From Ignavibacteria bacterium (GTDB lineage Bacteria > Bacteroidota > Ignavibacteria > Ignavibacteriales > Ignavibacteriaceae), in assembly GCA_017302895.1 (NCBI GenBank), contig JAFLBV010000002.1, positions 496,001-560,000 of the forward strand: DNA of 64,000 nucleotides. The letters run 5' to 3'. Both the position numbers and the translations under genes were made by a program. Below are positions 45,660-55,004 of the stretch, piece by piece (position 1 is the first letter of the stretch; each line of letters starts with the position of its first letter). Below the pieces are notes generated by a model, which saw nothing but the letters and a program-made list of their open reading frames with translations, did no database searches and was not told the DNA's origin.

Positions 45660-47699
45660 TCATTTGTTCAGGATCAATTTGATGGTCTTCATCACATCGT
45701 TAAATGTTAAGCGCAAAAAGTAGATTCCGGAAGAGAGACTGCCACTTTGGAAAGTTAGAGAATGTTGTCCGGCGGTGATCTCTTCACAGAATAGTCTTCT
45801 GATCAACAACCCGCGAATATCAAACAATTCCAGTTTCATCTCCCCTGCTCTACCGGCTTCATAAACGATTTTAGTGGAATAAGTGAATGGATTTGGAAAG
45901 GCAGTCACCTTCAGGTTGTCTTTTTCTGAATTATTTTGGGCCTCGAAGATTCCTTCCGGTTTGACTCCGGTGGGATCAGCAGTTACAAATCTTTTTTGGG
46001 CGAGGTTGTATCCCCGTCCGTAGTTATTGGAAGCGGAAATTCTGAATGAATTAAGTGCAACCACCTGTCTCGGACCGGTACTGCTCGAAGCCCTGTACAC
46101 CGATGAGTCCCGAAGTGAAGCTTCTGTTGCATCAATTAAAAAAAACGGAAATCGTGAAAAGACAATTGAGGAGTCAGCAATAATGAATTTTGTTATGCCA
46201 TTTCCATTGCTGTAAATCCCGAGGGGTACCTGCGACTTAAAAATTGACCACAGTACGGATGCCATCCTGTTTTCATAATAATCGCTGTTTGCGAAAGTGA
46301 GTGATTGAATTGAAAATCCCGGTAAAACCCTAAAACCCTCATTTAATGTCATCTTACCGCGGTACGCAGCATACGGATCACTGTTCAAATTGTCAGCAAA
46401 AGAAGTCGAGGCAAGTTTTGACATTTCACCGAAATAGAAAGATGGACATCGGGAGTTAATCAATTTTTGTCGAAGCAGATTACCAACCAAAGAAGTCGAT
46501 GAAGTGATGTTTTTAATGGCTGTAAGGTCATCACCGGCAAAAATGAATGCCGAAGCTCCCAGTATTTTCTGATGGACCAGAGTATCAGTCTCGGATCCTG
46601 GAGTATAGAGTATCAGTTTAGCCAAGGGTGCATAAGCTGCAACTTCGTTAAGAATCGAATTTGCTTTTGCCTCATAGGCAGGATATGAGACAATTAAAAC
46701 ATCCGGAGTATTCGCCCTTGATACAAATGCTGAAAGCGCAGCCAGCCACGATGTTGCAACCCAGTTACTCCCCGTCAATGTCACATCTCCTGTCGGGGTT
46801 TCAGATAATGTCGCATTAAATGCTTTTGCTGAGGCAGGTACAAAACTGATATTTTTACTGTTAAGATCATAAACCCAGTTTTTTGTAAGCTGCCGGGCAT
46901 GAAGATTTTCGAGTTCGTACAGATTTCCAGACGACCAGAGTCTTGTAAGGGAATCCGCCCGATAAATAGAAACAGAACCACTTCCCATCACCACCCCTTT
47001 TCCATCGGGTGAGATACAAAAAGCGGTTCTGTCATCCAAACCAACGCCTGTAACATTTTGAATTCCCTGCAATCCAAGTTTGAGAAGGACAGATGCAAGT
47101 CGCGCCTGCCGTCCTCTTTCGATAAAATGAGTATCAAAAATAACATCCGGAACCAGGCCGAGAAAGTTGTCTTCAATGTTTGAAGTCTGTATGAAAGGAT
47201 TTACAAGTGCATCATCGGGATAAAGCGAACCATATCTCGCCGAGAGTATAAATTTCCCGAGCACCATTGCTCCTGCGGAAGTGCCTGATACAACTCCTCC
47301 CCGGGCATAAACCTGCTTTATGGCAGATTCAACGAGAGTACCTTTCCAGTAATTTATGTAATTGTACTGGTCGCCACCCTTGATAAAAACAGCAGATGCT
47401 GCGAGAATTGAATCTGCAACGGATTGTGTATTCGCTAATGTTCTGGAGTTTATTTTGAGATTGTATGAGGAACGGGAGCCCAGTGAACGGAAATAGTCGG
47501 GTATCCATGAAGTCTCGTCATTGACTGAAAGTACAACAACTGCACCTGAATCAGCTTTCTGAACTATCCATGAATAAGGTTCGCGGTTCCAGTCATTTAC
47601 ACCCTCGCCACCACCACCGACTGCACAGATATAACCCTGAGAGAACAACTGAAGCGAGCACGCTATCATCAACAAAACCAACCAGTTAGCGCCTCTCAT
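45660..47699 (-). CDS. Secreted cyanophycinase-like S51 peptidase with a degenerate second copy and T9SS domain
   Basis: A 679-residue exported protein. After the signal peptide, residues about 22-245 are a full S51 domain: FIKGGDQY, the nucleophile Ser141 in SGTSAGAMVL, His190 in FDTHFIERGRQARL, and VGLDDRTAF. Residues about 332-560 repeat the plan in weak form: FIFAGDD (384-390), YFGEMS (421-426) where GTSAG should be, YENRMASVLW for the His block, and GNGITKFII for the last. The last 80 residues are a T9SS domain (AFPNPFTYST). S51 enzymes include cyanophycinase and dipeptidase E, so it may cut beta-Asp or Asp peptides outside the cell. Confidence 0.85.
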   Translation of the reverse strand: MRGANWLVLLMIACSLQLFSQGYICAVGGGGEGVNDWNREPYSWIVQKADSGAVVVLSVNDETSWIPDYFRSLGSRSSYNLKINSRTLANTQSVADSILAASAVFIKGGDQYNYINYWKGTLVESAIKQVYARGGVVSGTSAGAMVLGKFILSARYGSLYPDDALVNPFIQTSNIEDNFLGLVPDVIFDTHFIERGRQARLASVLLKLGLQGIQNVTGVGLDDRTAFCISPDGKGVVMGSGSVSIYRADSLTRLWSSGNLYELENLHARQLTKNWVYDLNSKNISFVPASAKAFNATLSETPTGDVTLTGSNWVATSWLAALSAFVSRANTPDVLIVSYPAYEAKANSILNEVAAYAPLAKLILYTPGSETDTLVHQKILGASAFIFAGDDLTAIKNITSSTSLVGNLLRQKLINSRCPSFYFGEMSKLASTSFADNLNSDPYAAYRGKMTLNEGFRVLPGFSIQSLTFANSDYYENRMASVLWSIFKSQVPLGIYSNGNGITKFIIADSSIVFSRFPFFLIDATEASLRDSSVYRASSSTGPRQVVALNSFRISASNNYGRGYNLAQKRFVTADPTGVKPEGIFEAQNNSEKDNLKVTAFPNPFTYSTKIVYEAGRAGEMKLELFDIRGLLIRRLFCEEITAGQHSLTFQSGSLSSGIYFLRLTFNDVMKTIKLILNK

Positions 47700-47725
47700 C
47701 TCATTCTCTCAGGGTATAATTAGAA

Positions 47726-48718
47726 CTAAAACCTTAACCCGACGGAAATCCTTTGGACATTTGGAAGGATATCGTAAATGGAATAAGCATAATCAAACGA
47801 AACGACAGATTCTCCCAAAGGCAGGTTTGCTCCGGCTCCGAAAGTTATCTTTTCATCATCATAATTATATCTGTAACCGCCTCTCAGAAACACCCTGTCA
47901 AATACCGAGATCTCGGTACCAAAATTTACTCTTTCGAGGTTGTCATTCGGGTGTGTTACATCAAGGGCGGCACGCATCTTAACGAAATCAATTTTGAAGA
48001 TGTCCATCGCTATACCAACCTGAAAGTGAAGCGGAAGCGAGAAATCTTCTGTGCCGAGTTTCGCGGGTGCAAGTCTCGAAAGCGGTATGTTCTCGTCCCT
48101 CAAGTAGGTAACATTCAAGTCGGGTCCGTCAAATCTCATGTCAGGTCCAAAATTTGTCATGCTCATTGCAATTGTCAGATTTTGGAAATCGAGAGTATAT
48201 TGAGTTCCGATGTCGAAAGCTATACCTGTTGCTGTTTCATTCCAGATTCTTTGAGATACATACTTGACTGTGATACCGGTTCTGAACCTGTCAGTTATAG
48301 CCCGGGAATAAGTCAAACCAAGAGCAATATCCTGTGCATCGTAAAACCGTCCTGTTCCGTTTGGTTTCTTTTCAGTCGTAATCTCTATTTTACCTGTTGA
48401 AAAAGAGATAAAATGAACACCCAAAACACCCGCATCACCTCCAAGTTTGTAGGCTCCGGCTGCAGCGTTCAGGTCGAATAACCCGAACCAGTTCAGATTC
48501 GTGAAATGAAAATCAACATTGGAAACGCTTGAGAGTCCTGCCGGATTCCAAAATATGGATGAGGCATCATCGGTTAGAGCAATCGAAGCACCACCCATTG
48601 CCGCCTGTCTTGCTCCAAGTGGAATCTGCAGAAATTGTGCACCTGATGTCCCAAGATTGGAATACTGCGCAGCGAGAGTAAACGACATTAAGATTGAGAT
48701 AAATATCAGTTTTTTCAT
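47726..48718 (-). CDS. PorV/PorQ-family outer-membrane protein
   Basis: A 330-residue barrel with signal peptide. The N-terminal segment FLQIPLGARQAAMGGASIAL, followed by DDASSIFWNPAGLSSV, is the hallmark of the PorV/PorQ family. PorV helps release and attach T9SS cargo. The barrel ends in SVGLRF. It lies between the large T9SS protein (15-nt gap) and the S51 gene, so it may be a shuttle or attachment partner for this locus. The specific PorV role is inferred; many paralogues exist. Confidence 0.88.
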   Translation of the reverse strand: MKKLIFISILMSFTLAAQYSNLGTSGAQFLQIPLGARQAAMGGASIALTDDASSIFWNPAGLSSVSNVDFHFTNLNWFGLFDLNAAAGAYKLGGDAGVLGVHFISFSTGKIEITTEKKPNGTGRFYDAQDIALGLTYSRAITDRFRTGITVKYVSQRIWNETATGIAFDIGTQYTLDFQNLTIAMSMTNFGPDMRFDGPDLNVTYLRDENIPLSRLAPAKLGTEDFSLPLHFQVGIAMDIFKIDFVKMRAALDVTHPNDNLERVNFGTEISVFDRVFLRGGYRYNYDDEKITFGAGANLPLGESVVSFDYAYSIYDILPNVQRISVGLRF

Positions 48719-48733
48719 TTTATGCTCCGTTGA

Positions 48734-51592
48734 TCACTTGATTACGGCGAAGCGGTCGATGAACTCGCCTCCGCTGGTTTTTACAACATATATGTACATT
48801 CCGGCTGAAATCTCTCTTCCACCCTCGGAACGGAGATCCCACACCTCTGTACCGTTGGATGAAGAATGATTAATCGTCTTGACCAGATCGGCATCAATCG
48901 TGAAGATATGAATTGTACATTCAGGTGGCAGATTGATGAATTGTATCTGACGAAGCGGTTCACGCCGCAATTCACCAAACTCAGGTTCATACAATGATGA
49001 GACCACATACGGATTTGGTACAACTCTTATTTTGTTCAACGATGTATTGGCGACTTCATTATTTACCACAGGGGCTCTGAATGTAAATGCATATTTGTCT
49101 TTTAGTGTCGGTGCCTTTGGTTTTACTGTCTCCAGAGAATAAAGATTGCCCGCCTGTGGAGGGTTGGCAGGATTAAATTCTATCCGGCCCCTCACACCAC
49201 CAAATGTAAATGTTGACAGAGTGTAAACGGTATCAAACTTCACTATTGCTGAATTTGTTGAAGTGTCTTTTATCTCCAGTGAAACAAATCCCGCTCCACC
49301 TGTTCCGAATCCTCTGTTTTTCACTTCAACGAAATATAGAGTGGATTTCAGATTCACTTCATTTTCAAGTGAAAAACCGAGTGAAAAGATATCGGTCCCG
49401 CCTATTTTCGAAAGGGATTTTACGGCACCGGGTTTTGTCATACTGAATACAATACCATCAGAAGTTGCCTGAGTTTTCTCAAACAAAAACGGTCTTGGCT
49501 TAATCAGTGTATCATTATCCTTTGTGGCGTACACACCAAAACTGAGCGTAAGCAAGTCACCCTTTCTCGGTAAATACTCGGGAGCAGTACCGGGAGGTGT
49601 AACTATTCTGATCCTCAACCCTGTTCCGGGGACTGAAATAATCTGATTAGGGTTTGTCCAGACATAGCTGTTATCAGTTTTTATATCTTCCCCGGTTGTG
49701 AGATTAACAAAATCGAATACAGTCGGCGACTTGAAGTAAACACCGTATTTTTCCGGTTTCGTGTTTGCCGAGTCAGTGATCACCGGAACGAGCTGTGTTT
49801 TCAGGACACCTCTTTCTGTCCTGCTGACATAATTGAATCCGACATTATACTCGCCTGAAGCAAGTTTTACATCATCGACCGGAGTCACATTGAATACATA
49901 ATTTGAAGTGCCTTTTCCGATTTGTCTGATATTATCAAGAGTAACCGGCGTTCTGCCTGCAGCCGATGAGACAGGAGTAAGACTGACAATGTTTAACTGA
50001 TCAAGATTCTTCCCGAGCGGACTTTCAAGCGGCTCAAGAAGAGAATCACCTCTGTCGTACGCGGTGATAGTGTACCAGTATTCAAAACCGTTTGTTACAG
50101 TTGAGTCGATAAAAGAATATTGTATCCCTTTGTCGATACCTATCTCATTTGGAACATCGAATTCGGCTAATTTTGTCCACTGGATTCCTTTATCAATACT
50201 TCTGTAGAGTCTGTAACCTTCGAAATCATACTGACCTGAAAATGAATCAAATGACCTTTCTGCAGCATCATCCCAGTAAAGCATGGTTTTGTTGTCACTT
50301 GGGACACCCGAAAGTTTTGGCGTAACAGGTGGTTTTGCAATATCATAGTTAAATGAATGAATTACCTGTGCCTGAGCAAGAGCTGTTTTCAACTCATTCA
50401 GGTTTTCTCCTGCCACAAGTACCGTATAAAATGAGAGTGTGTCTCCCCTTTTAATGAAATAAGGACCCGAAGAAAAAGTCGTCAACAGATCCAAACCGGA
50501 TGCTGGTATGGTAGAAACATCATCATAGTTCAGTGAGGTGTTGTTTCCAAGGTGGAAGTACTTGTTCCTCAGGTTGGAGTTGTAAAGCGAAGGTGCTGAT
50601 GTCATTCGACCGAAAAGGACGGAGTCGAGATCGGAAAGTTCATCATCATCATAGAGTGCATAATGGAAATCGGTAAGTCCAAGTTCACTCCCGTTTACTT
50701 TGGGAGTCTGAAGAAATGCAACACCCATCATACCTGTTTTGCCGTTAGGCCATTCTGCAGAAACCCCGTCATCATAGAACCATACAAAATTATTGCTTTT
50801 GTCGAAATCTATTTTATCGTCAGCATATTCAGGATCACCACCTGAAACATTACCAACATCAATATCAGTATAGAGTGTAAAAAAGAGACTGTCGTAATCT
50901 TTGGGTCCGTTGTTTATGATATCATATTTAAAAAAGAGCAGATTCTGCGCAAATTTAACTCCATATGCATATCCGGTTTGTGCGAGGGTGATGCCGAGTA
51001 TCTGCTTTGTGTTATTGGAATCGTTATAAACACAATATGAATCCTGATCCGATTTGAAGACCGGATTACCATTCGCATCCTTCACAGGCCAACCTTTTAC
51101 GGGGTGCCACGAAGCAGGATTATCGGAGAAGGCAATTCTGGCACCTTCATTATTGTGATAACCGGAAGCAGCCTCCCACTCCTCATTGGTTGTGTATCTT
51201 CCTTGAATAACATTTCCGGGGATTCCCACATAAGGATTCATCCTGTAGATGTAGTGCTTTCCGCTGTTGATTGGAAACTCGCCGGAGGGACCTTGTGAAA
51301 GCCTTCTCGGATAGAGTTTTCCTCGGTTTTCGAAGAAGAGCCCGATGGCTGATGCGTTATGCACACCTCCGGCTCTGTCCCGAATGGAAAGTACCGAGTT
51401 ATCTCCTCCCCCCGCCTTTTTGGTCTGGGTGTGAAGAAGCGGTGATGCAAGCAAAAAGAATACAAGTACCAGAAGAGCTTTGCCTGACATTGAAAAAACG
51501 GGTTTGTTATTCATCAATTTATTCTGTCTTTCGATTTCCGAGTGTTTTACCGGTTTCATGAATTTTGATGTCATTTCTTTTGTAAATTTCAT
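48734..51592 (-). CDS. Large T9SS-dependent surface protein
   Basis: A 952-residue exported protein. The signal segment (SGKALLVLVFFLLASPLLHTQ) is preceded by about 36 residues, an unusually long N-region. The ATG at 51592 has GGGAG eight bases upstream, whereas an internal ATG at codon 27 has a poorer site. Residues about 60-460 are beta-rich with no family I can name. A fibronectin-III-like stretch (about 460-560, YDFEGYRLYRSIDKGIQW then WYTITAYDRGDS) follows. The last 90-100 residues are a T9SS-type domain (VVPNPYV, then SAGMYIYVVKTSGGEF). It follows the TonB receptor by 17 nt, so it may be its surface partner. Confidence 0.78.
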   Translation of the reverse strand: MKFTKEMTSKFMKPVKHSEIERQNKLMNNKPVFSMSGKALLVLVFFLLASPLLHTQTKKAGGGDNSVLSIRDRAGGVHNASAIGLFFENRGKLYPRRLSQGPSGEFPINSGKHYIYRMNPYVGIPGNVIQGRYTTNEEWEAASGYHNNEGARIAFSDNPASWHPVKGWPVKDANGNPVFKSDQDSYCVYNDSNNTKQILGITLAQTGYAYGVKFAQNLLFFKYDIINNGPKDYDSLFFTLYTDIDVGNVSGGDPEYADDKIDFDKSNNFVWFYDDGVSAEWPNGKTGMMGVAFLQTPKVNGSELGLTDFHYALYDDDELSDLDSVLFGRMTSAPSLYNSNLRNKYFHLGNNTSLNYDDVSTIPASGLDLLTTFSSGPYFIKRGDTLSFYTVLVAGENLNELKTALAQAQVIHSFNYDIAKPPVTPKLSGVPSDNKTMLYWDDAAERSFDSFSGQYDFEGYRLYRSIDKGIQWTKLAEFDVPNEIGIDKGIQYSFIDSTVTNGFEYWYTITAYDRGDSLLEPLESPLGKNLDQLNIVSLTPVSSAAGRTPVTLDNIRQIGKGTSNYVFNVTPVDDVKLASGEYNVGFNYVSRTERGVLKTQLVPVITDSANTKPEKYGVYFKSPTVFDFVNLTTGEDIKTDNSYVWTNPNQIISVPGTGLRIRIVTPPGTAPEYLPRKGDLLTLSFGVYATKDNDTLIKPRPFLFEKTQATSDGIVFSMTKPGAVKSLSKIGGTDIFSLGFSLENEVNLKSTLYFVEVKNRGFGTGGAGFVSLEIKDTSTNSAIVKFDTVYTLSTFTFGGVRGRIEFNPANPPQAGNLYSLETVKPKAPTLKDKYAFTFRAPVVNNEVANTSLNKIRVVPNPYVVSSLYEPEFGELRREPLRQIQFINLPPECTIHIFTIDADLVKTINHSSSNGTEVWDLRSEGGREISAGMYIYVVKTSGGEFIDRFAVIK

Positions 51593-51609
51593 TGTTTATT
51601 CTCCCTCAC

Positions 51610-54066
51610 TTAAAATCTTAAAGTAGCCCCAAGACGGATTCGCCTCGGTGCCCCGTAATTTGAAGGATCTTCCATGTATTCTTTCGAGTGACCACCTACA
51701 TATGTGAAGTCGGGCTCTCCTGTATCGGGATAAACATAAACGATGTTTCTGTTATCTGTCAGGTTAAGTATCTCGGCAAAAAGACGCAGACGGATATTAT
51801 TGAATATCGTTACATCTTTTCCGATAAGCAGATCCATCGACCAGGTTGAAGGCTGTCTTAACGAATTCTTCACAACAAAACCGACATCTCTTCCCGAAGG
51901 TGTATAGGGATAACCCGAAGACCATGAAAATATGAATGAGAAATCCATATTTTCAAACCATGGTGAACCAAACACCTTTGGACCTTCACCATTTGGTATG
52001 GTGAATGATGCTGTTCCGTTAATCACATGCGTTTTGTCGAAATCCAGATAATAAAGGAGTGTGGATTCCGAAGTGCCGGGGTACTGTTCTGTTTCTGAGG
52101 AAGCACTTCCCTTTGCAACTGAATATGTGTAAGTCAAACCACCGGAGAAGTATTTGTCGGGTCTGATATCCAGATTTACTTCAAATCCTTTCATGTTGGC
52201 ATAGTCTTCGTTCACATAGAGAGTGTAACCGACATATCTGCCCTCAGTAAAGGGGAAGAAATAGCGGGTTCCAATCAGTCCGGTTACATCCTTATAATAT
52301 GCAGTAACAGAAACTGCAGCCCGGTCAGAGAACTGATGCGAAACACCCACTTCATAAGCAATCGTGCGTTGAGCATCAAGATCAGGCTGACCAAACAACG
52401 GTTCCCTTACCTGGATATCATATTGCTTGTTCTGGAAAAGGAACTGATACTCGGGATTCTGGAAGAAGTGGCCGTATGCGAAATGCAGCTTTGTCTTATC
52501 GGAGATCGGATGAGCAATACCAATTCTTGGACTGAACTGTGAACGCGATTTCACCTTTACCACTGATGCAGGATCAAGAGGATTTGCCCTGAACTCCACA
52601 TTTGCATTCATAAAATCATAACGGAGTCCGAGATTGATTACCAAATATGCAAGTTCAATTTTGTCCTGTACATAAGTGGCAATTTCGAAAGGAGATGTTG
52701 TATAATTGTTCTTGTAAGGGAAATTTCTCTTTGGATCCTCGATACTGTAAAGCATCAGGTTGTGAGTCTTGAACTGGGCACCAAACTTCACTTCATTGTT
52801 GTTATTTATCTGCCAGACTGCATCACCTTTAAAATCGAGTGTTGTGGTCCTGCTGTCTGTAAGCACGGTCGGATCAGCGAGAGCATAAAACTCGAATCCG
52901 TTTCCTGCGTTTGACTGATACACTCTTGAACTCACAGGCAGATACTGCGATGTGTCTTTGTCAAGTCCGGAGTAGAATCCCTGATTGAAATACGAAAATC
53001 TTATATCATAGAATAAGGACTGGCTTACAGTATGAGTGGCAGTCAGTGCAGATTGCCAACTGTCGGTCCTTCTCTTTAAATACTGTTCCGGTATATACTT
53101 ATAGTCGTGATTGTAGCTCTGTCTCAATCCTCTGCTGCCTCTGTTAGAAATCGTCAGCCTGAACTGTGGAATTGCTGTCAGAGTCAGTTTCGTAAAAAAT
53201 GACTGGGCATTGTTATATCCGAATGGAAGATAACTTCCCTCATTCAACTGCTCACCCGAAAGGAAAAACCTTAGTGCATTAGGAATTATAGCCCCTTCAA
53301 GGCTTCCGCTTATTCTTAATTCATTCAATTTTGAATATCTCTCAACCCCAAAATTGGAAGACCGCACTTCAAGTTTTCCGGAAAACTTGTCTGCACCATC
53401 CCTGGTTACAATATTTACAACGCCACTGAGCGCATTCCCGTATTCTGCATTAAATGTTCCCGAAAGAAGGCTCATCTCCTGTATAGCATCATTATTTATT
53501 TGGGTCGCCAGACCTCCCAGTAACGGATCAGTAACATACATTCCATCGATCATGTAGGCAACTTCATTTGATCTCCCGCCTCTGATATGGAGATTGTTTC
53601 CACTTCCCACAACACCTGCCTGAAGTGCGAGCAGATCACTAAAATTACCAACAGGTAACAATTCAATTTCATCCCGTCCAACCACAGAAATGGAACTTGT
53701 AAGATCTTTTTGGATAAGAGGAGTATTCGCGGTAACTACAACTTCATCAGTTGTCATCGAAACAGGTTTCAATTTGAAGTCGATGGTTGTGGTCTGATCA
53801 ACCACAATCTTTACTCCCTCGAAGGTGAGGTGCTCATAACCTACATAGGTGATTTTTATCCTGTATACTCCCGGAGGAACATTCAAGATCACAAATCTGC
53901 CGTCCGTATCGGTCGAGGCTCCGAGTTTTGTACCCTCAATTACGATGGTGGCTGAGATTAACGGCTCTCCGGTGATGGCATCCGTAACCCTTCCTGCCAG
54001 CTTCCCGGTAATTCCGGCTTGTACGACAGGGACTAAAAACAATAGAAAAAGAATAAATCTTTTCAT
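51610..54066 (-). CDS. TonB-dependent receptor with CarboxypepD_reg domain
   Basis: An 818-residue outer-membrane receptor. Signal peptide to about 17, CarboxypepD_reg domain about 20-105 (GKLAGRVTDAITGEPLISA, VPPGVYRIKITYVGY), plug with LLALQAGVV and LHIRGGRSNEVAYMIDGMYV, then a large barrel ending in RIRLGATLRF. The ribosome-binding site GAGGAAATC is good. It sits 9 nt after rpiR. The plug has no SusC-specific signature. Import of peptides is inferred from the neighbouring peptidases and is not visible in the receptor itself. Confidence 0.93.
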   Translation of the reverse strand: MKRFILFLLFLVPVVQAGITGKLAGRVTDAITGEPLISATIVIEGTKLGASTDTDGRFVILNVPPGVYRIKITYVGYEHLTFEGVKIVVDQTTTIDFKLKPVSMTTDEVVVTANTPLIQKDLTSSISVVGRDEIELLPVGNFSDLLALQAGVVGSGNNLHIRGGRSNEVAYMIDGMYVTDPLLGGLATQINNDAIQEMSLLSGTFNAEYGNALSGVVNIVTRDGADKFSGKLEVRSSNFGVERYSKLNELRISGSLEGAIIPNALRFFLSGEQLNEGSYLPFGYNNAQSFFTKLTLTAIPQFRLTISNRGSRGLRQSYNHDYKYIPEQYLKRRTDSWQSALTATHTVSQSLFYDIRFSYFNQGFYSGLDKDTSQYLPVSSRVYQSNAGNGFEFYALADPTVLTDSRTTTLDFKGDAVWQINNNNEVKFGAQFKTHNLMLYSIEDPKRNFPYKNNYTTSPFEIATYVQDKIELAYLVINLGLRYDFMNANVEFRANPLDPASVVKVKSRSQFSPRIGIAHPISDKTKLHFAYGHFFQNPEYQFLFQNKQYDIQVREPLFGQPDLDAQRTIAYEVGVSHQFSDRAAVSVTAYYKDVTGLIGTRYFFPFTEGRYVGYTLYVNEDYANMKGFEVNLDIRPDKYFSGGLTYTYSVAKGSASSETEQYPGTSESTLLYYLDFDKTHVINGTASFTIPNGEGPKVFGSPWFENMDFSFIFSWSSGYPYTPSGRDVGFVVKNSLRQPSTWSMDLLIGKDVTIFNNIRLRLFAEILNLTDNRNIVYVYPDTGEPDFTYVGGHSKEYMEDPSNYGAPRRIRLGATLRF

Positions 54067-54075
54067 GATTTCCTC

Positions 54076-54930
54076 TTATTGGTTGATGAGGCGGCCTTGT
54101 TCAATTTCATTAAGTTTAAGCAACCAGTCCTTCGCTCTTTTTTTGTTAAGCCTTGCGGCTTCAGTGGTCAGAGCATTAATAAGGACAGAAATGGCTGCGA
54201 AAGAATTGGTATATAGCATATTTTCCGATCTTACAGTGAGAGAAATATCGGAATACATTGCTGCGGGTGAGGTCGATTTGTTTGTAATAGAAATAACCTT
54301 TATGCCTCGCATTTTTGCGGATTTCGCAAGATCAATAGTCTCGACAGAGTATGGAGGGAACGAGAAAACAATCAGTACACCTTTTTGCGATATAAAAAGG
54401 CTCTCTTCCTGAAACGAAGCCCAGCCATTTCTGAAATTGCGGGCTTTTATTCCGATCTGAGTGAGCTGATAACCCAACACTTCAGCCAGAAGATAGGATA
54501 TCCCCATACCTGCTGTAAAAACTTCGTCAGCACCCGAAAGGAGTGAAACAGCCGAGGAGAATTTCTCCCGGTCTATCAAATGAAGTGTTTCGTTAATGTT
54601 TTTTATGTCGAGGTTGGCTACCTCTGTCAGGGTGTTTTTATCACCGTCTTCCATCTCTATCAATGGAAAAAGGTCTTTGTTGCTGTTTATTTCAGTCTGT
54701 AGAAGTTCTGAAATTTCATCTCTTATTTCCGAAAAACCCGAAAAACCGAGATTCTGGGCAAATCTTACTATCGAGGCGACAGAGACATGAGAACTCCCGG
54801 ATATCTCCTGCACGCTCAAAAAAGGTATCCGGTCAAAGTTAATCAGAAAAAAATCGGCAATTTTCTTCTGATTCTTTGGGAGAGAGTTATACCTCTCCTC
54901 TATCAGCTCTTTTAACTGGCGGTAACGCAT
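54076..54930 (-). CDS. MurR/RpiR-family transcriptional regulator
   Basis: A 284-residue regulator. Residues 1 to about 75 are the HTH_6 domain (LPKNQKKIADFFLINFD, then HVSVASIVRFAQNLGFSGFSE), and about 120-260 a SIS domain (GADEVFTAGMGISYLLAEVLG, FSFPPYSVETIDLAKSAKMRG). SIS domains usually sense phosphosugars, but the ligand here may be something else. It lies inside the operon it probably controls, between two T9SS-related genes. A hairpin lies just upstream. Confidence 0.9.
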   Translation of the reverse strand: MRYRQLKELIEERYNSLPKNQKKIADFFLINFDRIPFLSVQEISGSSHVSVASIVRFAQNLGFSGFSEIRDEISELLQTEINSNKDLFPLIEMEDGDKNTLTEVANLDIKNINETLHLIDREKFSSAVSLLSGADEVFTAGMGISYLLAEVLGYQLTQIGIKARNFRNGWASFQEESLFISQKGVLIVFSFPPYSVETIDLAKSAKMRGIKVISITNKSTSPAAMYSDISLTVRSENMLYTNSFAAISVLINALTTEAARLNKKRAKDWLLKLNEIEQGRLINQ

Positions 54931-54950
54931 AGTCGTGGTTCAGAGGAGAA

Positions 54951-54988
54951 AGTGACGGGTTCAGGAATATCGATTCCGGCCCGCCACT
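54951..54988 (-). repeat. Imperfect hairpin in an operon gap
   Basis: Nested pairings AGTG/CACT, GGG/CCC and GGAAT/ATTCC form a 38-nt hairpin with a 4-nt loop (ATCG). It is in the 74-nt gap between the T9SS protein and rpiR. The leftward side has only a weak U-tract, so it could be an RNA-processing or partial-termination element. Confidence 0.45.
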
Positions 54989-55004
54989 CTTCGCTCGTCA
55001 CTCT

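Noticed and set aside
47753-48400. 215-codon rightward open frame opposite the PorV-like gene
   Set aside because: It lies opposite a well-supported gene and its product has no signal, domain or ribosome-binding site; judged a shadow frame.
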